Shown here in pieces: positions 5,581 to 8,008 of a DNA stretch of 8,008 nt (its first letter is position 1; each line of letters begins with the position of its first letter). Source of the stretch: Oscillospiraceae bacterium (GTDB lineage: Bacteria; Bacillota; Clostridia; Oscillospirales; Oscillospiraceae); contig JAQXJQ010000003.1 in the NCBI GenBank assembly GCA_029009035.1, positions 1 to 8,008 of the forward strand. Direction: 5' to 3'. Below the pieces are notes generated by a model. It was not told the origin of the DNA and did no database searches. It was given only the letters and a program-made list of their open reading frames with translations. The position numbers and the translations under genes are program-made.

Positions 5581-6225
5581 ATGACCCGCGACGAGGCTTT
5601 TGAATTTCTGGACCGCACCGCCCGGGGGATCGCCGAAATGTTCGGCTCCTCCTGTGAAACTCTGGTGCACGATTTTAACGTGCCCGGCCACCCCATCCTG
5701 TCCATCTACAACGGCCAGGTCTCCGGGCGCACGGTGGGTGACACCACCGCCATCATGGGCATTGATCTGGCCATCGACGACGACGCCATGGTCACCGACC
5801 TGGTGAATATGTCCGCCACCACCCCCGACGGCCACAAGACCAAGTCCTCCACTTTCCACCTCATCGGGGATGGGTACAACCTGGCGCTGGGCATCAACTT
5901 TGACTACACCCCCCTGGCCGCCGCCAACCGGGTGCTGGTGGACCTCATGAGCACCCAGTCCGACCTCCAGTCCGCCCTGTGGCAGGATCAGGACTCCCGC
6001 CAGCTGGCCAGCCTCTTTGAGCGCTGCCTGGCCGCGGTGGGCAAGCCCGTGACCGCCATGGACAAAAATGACCGGCTGCAGATGGTGGCCCTGCTGGAGC
6101 AGCACAACGCCTTCTCCTTCCGCAAGTCGGTGCCCTATGTGTCCAAAAACCTGGGGGTCTCCCGCTACACCGTTTACAAATACCTCAGCGAAGTCACGGG
6201 CAGGCCCATGACCGAGCAGGATTGA
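5581..6225 (+). CDS. YheO/DauR-type transcriptional regulator (PAS-like domain plus HTH)
   Basis: 214 residues. The N-terminal part (about 8-120) resembles the YheO-like PAS sensor domain, with the characteristic SIYNGQVSGRTVGD (41-54) followed by MGIDL. The C-terminal part (about 155-205) is the matching DNA-binding domain, with a helix-turn-helix in VPYVSKNLGVSRYTVYKYL (184-202). Relatives include the E. coli YheO protein and DauR, a repressor of D-arginine catabolism genes, so a small-molecule-responsive regulator is likely; the ligand is unknown. GGAGG (5569-5573) lies seven bases before the ATG. It precedes the dipeptidase by 29 bases in the same direction and probably controls this operon. 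No membrane segment is present. Confidence 0.85.
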   Translation: MTRDEAFEFLDRTARGIAEMFGSSCETLVHDFNVPGHPILSIYNGQVSGRTVGDTTAIMGIDLAIDDDAMVTDLVNMSATTPDGHKTKSSTFHLIGDGYNLALGINFDYTPLAAANRVLVDLMSTQSDLQSALWQDQDSRQLASLFERCLAAVGKPVTAMDKNDRLQMVALLEQHNAFSFRKSVPYVSKNLGVSRYTVYKYLSEVTGRPMTEQD

Positions 6226-6254
6226 ACCACACCATATCATAAGGAGTGTTTCCC

Positions 6255-7655
6255 ATGTACAAACAGCAAATCGACGCCTATTTCGCCGATCAGGAACAAC
6301 TGCTCATCGACGCCGTCTGCCGTCTGGTCTCCATCGACAGCGTGGAGGGAGAGGGCAGGCCCGGCGCCCCCTTCGGCCCCGGCCCCGCCGCCGCCCTCTC
6401 CGAGGCTCTGAAGCTGGCCGAGGAGTGGGGCCTCATCACCGAGAACCACGAGGGCTATGTGGGCACCGCCGACCTCAACGACAGGGAGGACGCCCTCCAC
6501 ATCCTGGGCCATCTGGATGTGGTGGCTCCCGGCGAGGGCTGGACGGTCACCGCTCCCTACGCCCCCAAGGTCATGGACGGCCTGATCTACGGCCGCGGCA
6601 CCGATGACGACAAGGGCCCCGTGGTGGCCTCCCTGCTGGCCATGAAGGCGGTGAAGGATCTGGGCATCCCCCTCAAGCGCAACTGCCGGTGCATCATGGG
6701 CACCAACGAGGAGTCCGGCTCCGGCGACATCGCCTGGTACTTCGCCCGCCATCCCTTTGCCCCCGCTACCTTCTCTCCCGACTCCGGCTTCCCCGTGATC
6801 AACACCGAGAAGGGGATGCTCCGCCCCACCTTCTCCGCCCGGTGGCCCCTGCAGGAGACCCTGCCCCGCCTGCGCCGTCTGGACGGCGGCATCCGCATGA
6901 ACATTCTGCCCGCCGACGCCTCCGCCGATGTGGAGGGCCTGAGCGCCCATGAGATCCGCCCCATAGCCGACGGGGTCACCGCCCGCACCGGGGTGCGCTT
7001 CACCGTCACCGAGGAGGACGGGCTCACCCACATCGCCGCCAAGGGCGAGGCATCCCACGCCGCGTGGCCCGAGGGAGGCGTCAACGCCAACACAGGCCTC
7101 ATCACCCTGCTGTGCGCCCTGCCTCTGGCCGACGGCCCCTGCCGCAACACCCTCCATGCTCTCAACGACCTCATGCCCCACGGCGACTGCTACGGCAAGG
7201 CCATGGGCATCGCCCAGGAGGACGAGGTCTCCGGCAAGCTCACCCTGACCTTCTCCCTGCTGCAGATCTCCGACACCGGCATGGAGGGCCACTTCGACTC
7301 CCGGGGGCCCCTGTGCGCCACCGAGGAGAACTGCCTGCAGGTCGCCAAGGCCGCCTTTGAGGCCAGAGGTCTCGCCTTTGAGGCCGTCCAGCTCCCGCCC
7401 CACCACACCCCCGCCGACAGCGCCTTCGTCAAGACCCTGCTGAAGCGCTATGAGCAGTACACCGGCCTTGTGGGCGAGTGCCAGTACACCGGCGGCGGCA
7501 CCTATGTCCACGATATCCCCGGCGGCGTGGCCTTCGGCTGCGCCTTCCCCGGCTTCGACACCCATATCCACGGCGCCGACGAGCGGGTGCGCATCAGCGA
7601 CCTCATGGTCTCCGCCAGAATGTTTGCCCACATCATCATTGATATGTGCTCCTGA
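6255..7655 (+). CDS. M20 family dipeptidase, PepV-like (Xaa-His/beta-Ala dipeptidase type)
   Basis: 466 residues, the normal length of PepV enzymes. Metal-binding and catalytic residues sit where the family has them: GHLD (His86, Asp88), GRGTDDDKGP (Asp117), NEES (catalytic Glu152, Glu153), SPDSGFPVINTEKG (Asp176) and a C-terminal DTHIHGADE with His439. Two zinc ions would hydrolyse unblocked dipeptides with broad specificity in the cytoplasm. The PepV-type lid domain lies between about 187 and 370. The ATG at 6255 is preferred over the GTG at 6246, because AAGGAG (6241-6246) is a proper ribosome binding site for the ATG and overlaps the GTG. It lies between the YheO-type regulator (29-base gap) and the esterase (20-base gap), suggesting one transcript. 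All key residues are present. Confidence 0.93.
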   Translation: MYKQQIDAYFADQEQLLIDAVCRLVSIDSVEGEGRPGAPFGPGPAAALSEALKLAEEWGLITENHEGYVGTADLNDREDALHILGHLDVVAPGEGWTVTAPYAPKVMDGLIYGRGTDDDKGPVVASLLAMKAVKDLGIPLKRNCRCIMGTNEESGSGDIAWYFARHPFAPATFSPDSGFPVINTEKGMLRPTFSARWPLQETLPRLRRLDGGIRMNILPADASADVEGLSAHEIRPIADGVTARTGVRFTVTEEDGLTHIAAKGEASHAAWPEGGVNANTGLITLLCALPLADGPCRNTLHALNDLMPHGDCYGKAMGIAQEDEVSGKLTLTFSLLQISDTGMEGHFDSRGPLCATEENCLQVAKAAFEARGLAFEAVQLPPHHTPADSAFVKTLLKRYEQYTGLVGECQYTGGGTYVHDIPGGVAFGCAFPGFDTHIHGADERVRISDLMVSARMFAHIIIDMCS

Positions 7656-7675
7656 GCACTGCGGAGGGATCTGTT

Positions 7676-8008
7676 ATGAAAATGGAAACCGTCCGACTCT
7701 ATGAGGACCGCAGCGATGTGACCCTCACCGCCTATCTCCCCGACGGCTCTCCGGAGATGTTCCACGGCCGCCGGCCCGGGGTGATCGTCTGCCCCGGCGG
7801 AGCCTACCTCAACCTCTCCGACCGGGAGGGGGAGCCCATCGCCATTCAGTTTGCCGCCATGGGCTACCACGCCTTCGTGCTGCGCTACAGCGTTTACAAT
7901 GAGGGCCGTCCCGACTTCCCTGATCTCAGCCAGACCTTCCTCCCCAAAGAGCACTGCCGCCACCCCCGCCCCATGCTGGACATCGCCGCCGCCTTCGCCT
8001 GTATCCAC
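7676..8008 (+). CDS. Alpha/beta-hydrolase, acetylesterase/acetylxylan-esterase-like; 3' end outside window
   Basis: 111 residues are visible and the frame runs off the right edge. The segment GVIVCPGGAYLNLSDREGEP (35-54) carries the oxyanion-hole glycines, and FAAMGYHAFVLRYSV (59-73) is the next strand and helix of the fold, as in small secreted-looking or cytoplasmic esterases of the acetylesterase type. The catalytic Ser motif (GxSxGG), Asp and His would lie beyond the window. No signal peptide is seen, so it is likely cytoplasmic. GGAGG (7663-7667) lies eight bases before the ATG; another in-frame ATG two codons later is less likely. The gene begins 20 bases after the dipeptidase and is probably in its operon. 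The substrate is unknown. Confidence 0.82.
   Translation, partial: MKMETVRLYEDRSDVTLTAYLPDGSPEMFHGRRPGVIVCPGGAYLNLSDREGEPIAIQFAAMGYHAFVLRYSVYNEGRPDFPDLSQTFLPKEHCRHPRPMLDIAAAFACIH

Noticed and set aside
6237..7631. A 464-codon minus-strand frame antisense to the dipeptidase
   Set aside because: Low-complexity Gly/Ala/Val-rich translation with no motif; a shadow of the strongly supported PepV-like gene.

Overview
The window looks like a chromosomal segment of a GC-rich Firmicute, most likely a gut Clostridia of the Oscillospiraceae/Flavonifractor type. This is an inference from several signs: very GC-rich third codon positions, strong GGAGG-type ribosome binding sites, sigma-A promoters, and families typical of that group (a PepV-like M20 dipeptidase, a YheO-type PAS/HTH regulator, and an FAD oxidoreductase fused to a Rieske domain).

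Left end (1 to about 1040): the right-hand end of an integrated mobile element. It shows the C-terminal catalytic part of a tyrosine recombinase in visibly less GC-rich DNA, a small direct repeat, a strong terminator, and a complete tRNA-Arg(CCU) on the minus strand. About 50 bases further right is the 5' half of a second, different tRNA-Arg(CCU), whose similarity to a tRNA stops just after the anticodon stem. A consensus promoter still points leftward into this broken gene. The simplest reading is that the element inserted into the host tRNA-Arg(CCU) at the anticodon stem-loop and carries its own replacement tRNA, which now seems to be read from the old host promoter.

Middle (1164 to 5472): a sigma-A promoter drives a TrmB tRNA m7G46 methyltransferase fused to a C-terminal GNAT acetyltransferase. 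After it comes an FAD-dependent oxidoreductase with a C-terminal Rieske [2Fe-2S] domain. Its predicted start codon lies in the loop of a terminator-like hairpin, and family-like N-terminal sequence appears to continue upstream without a standard start codon. Convergent to it on the minus strand is mnmE, the tRNA U34-modification GTPase, with its own promoter. The 270-base gap between the two genes holds hairpins, three DnaA-box-like TTTCCACA repeats, and a possible 62-residue Cys-rich reading frame that overlaps the mnmE stop as ATGA.

Right end (5517 to 8008): divergent from mnmE is a tightly spaced apparent operon of a YheO/DauR-type regulator, an M20 PepV-like dipeptidase, and the start of an alpha/beta-hydrolase esterase cut by the window edge. 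A tandem TTGACAAA repeat between promoter and start codon is a candidate autoregulatory operator. Dipeptide or peptide-derivative catabolism under local control is a reasonable but unproven reading.
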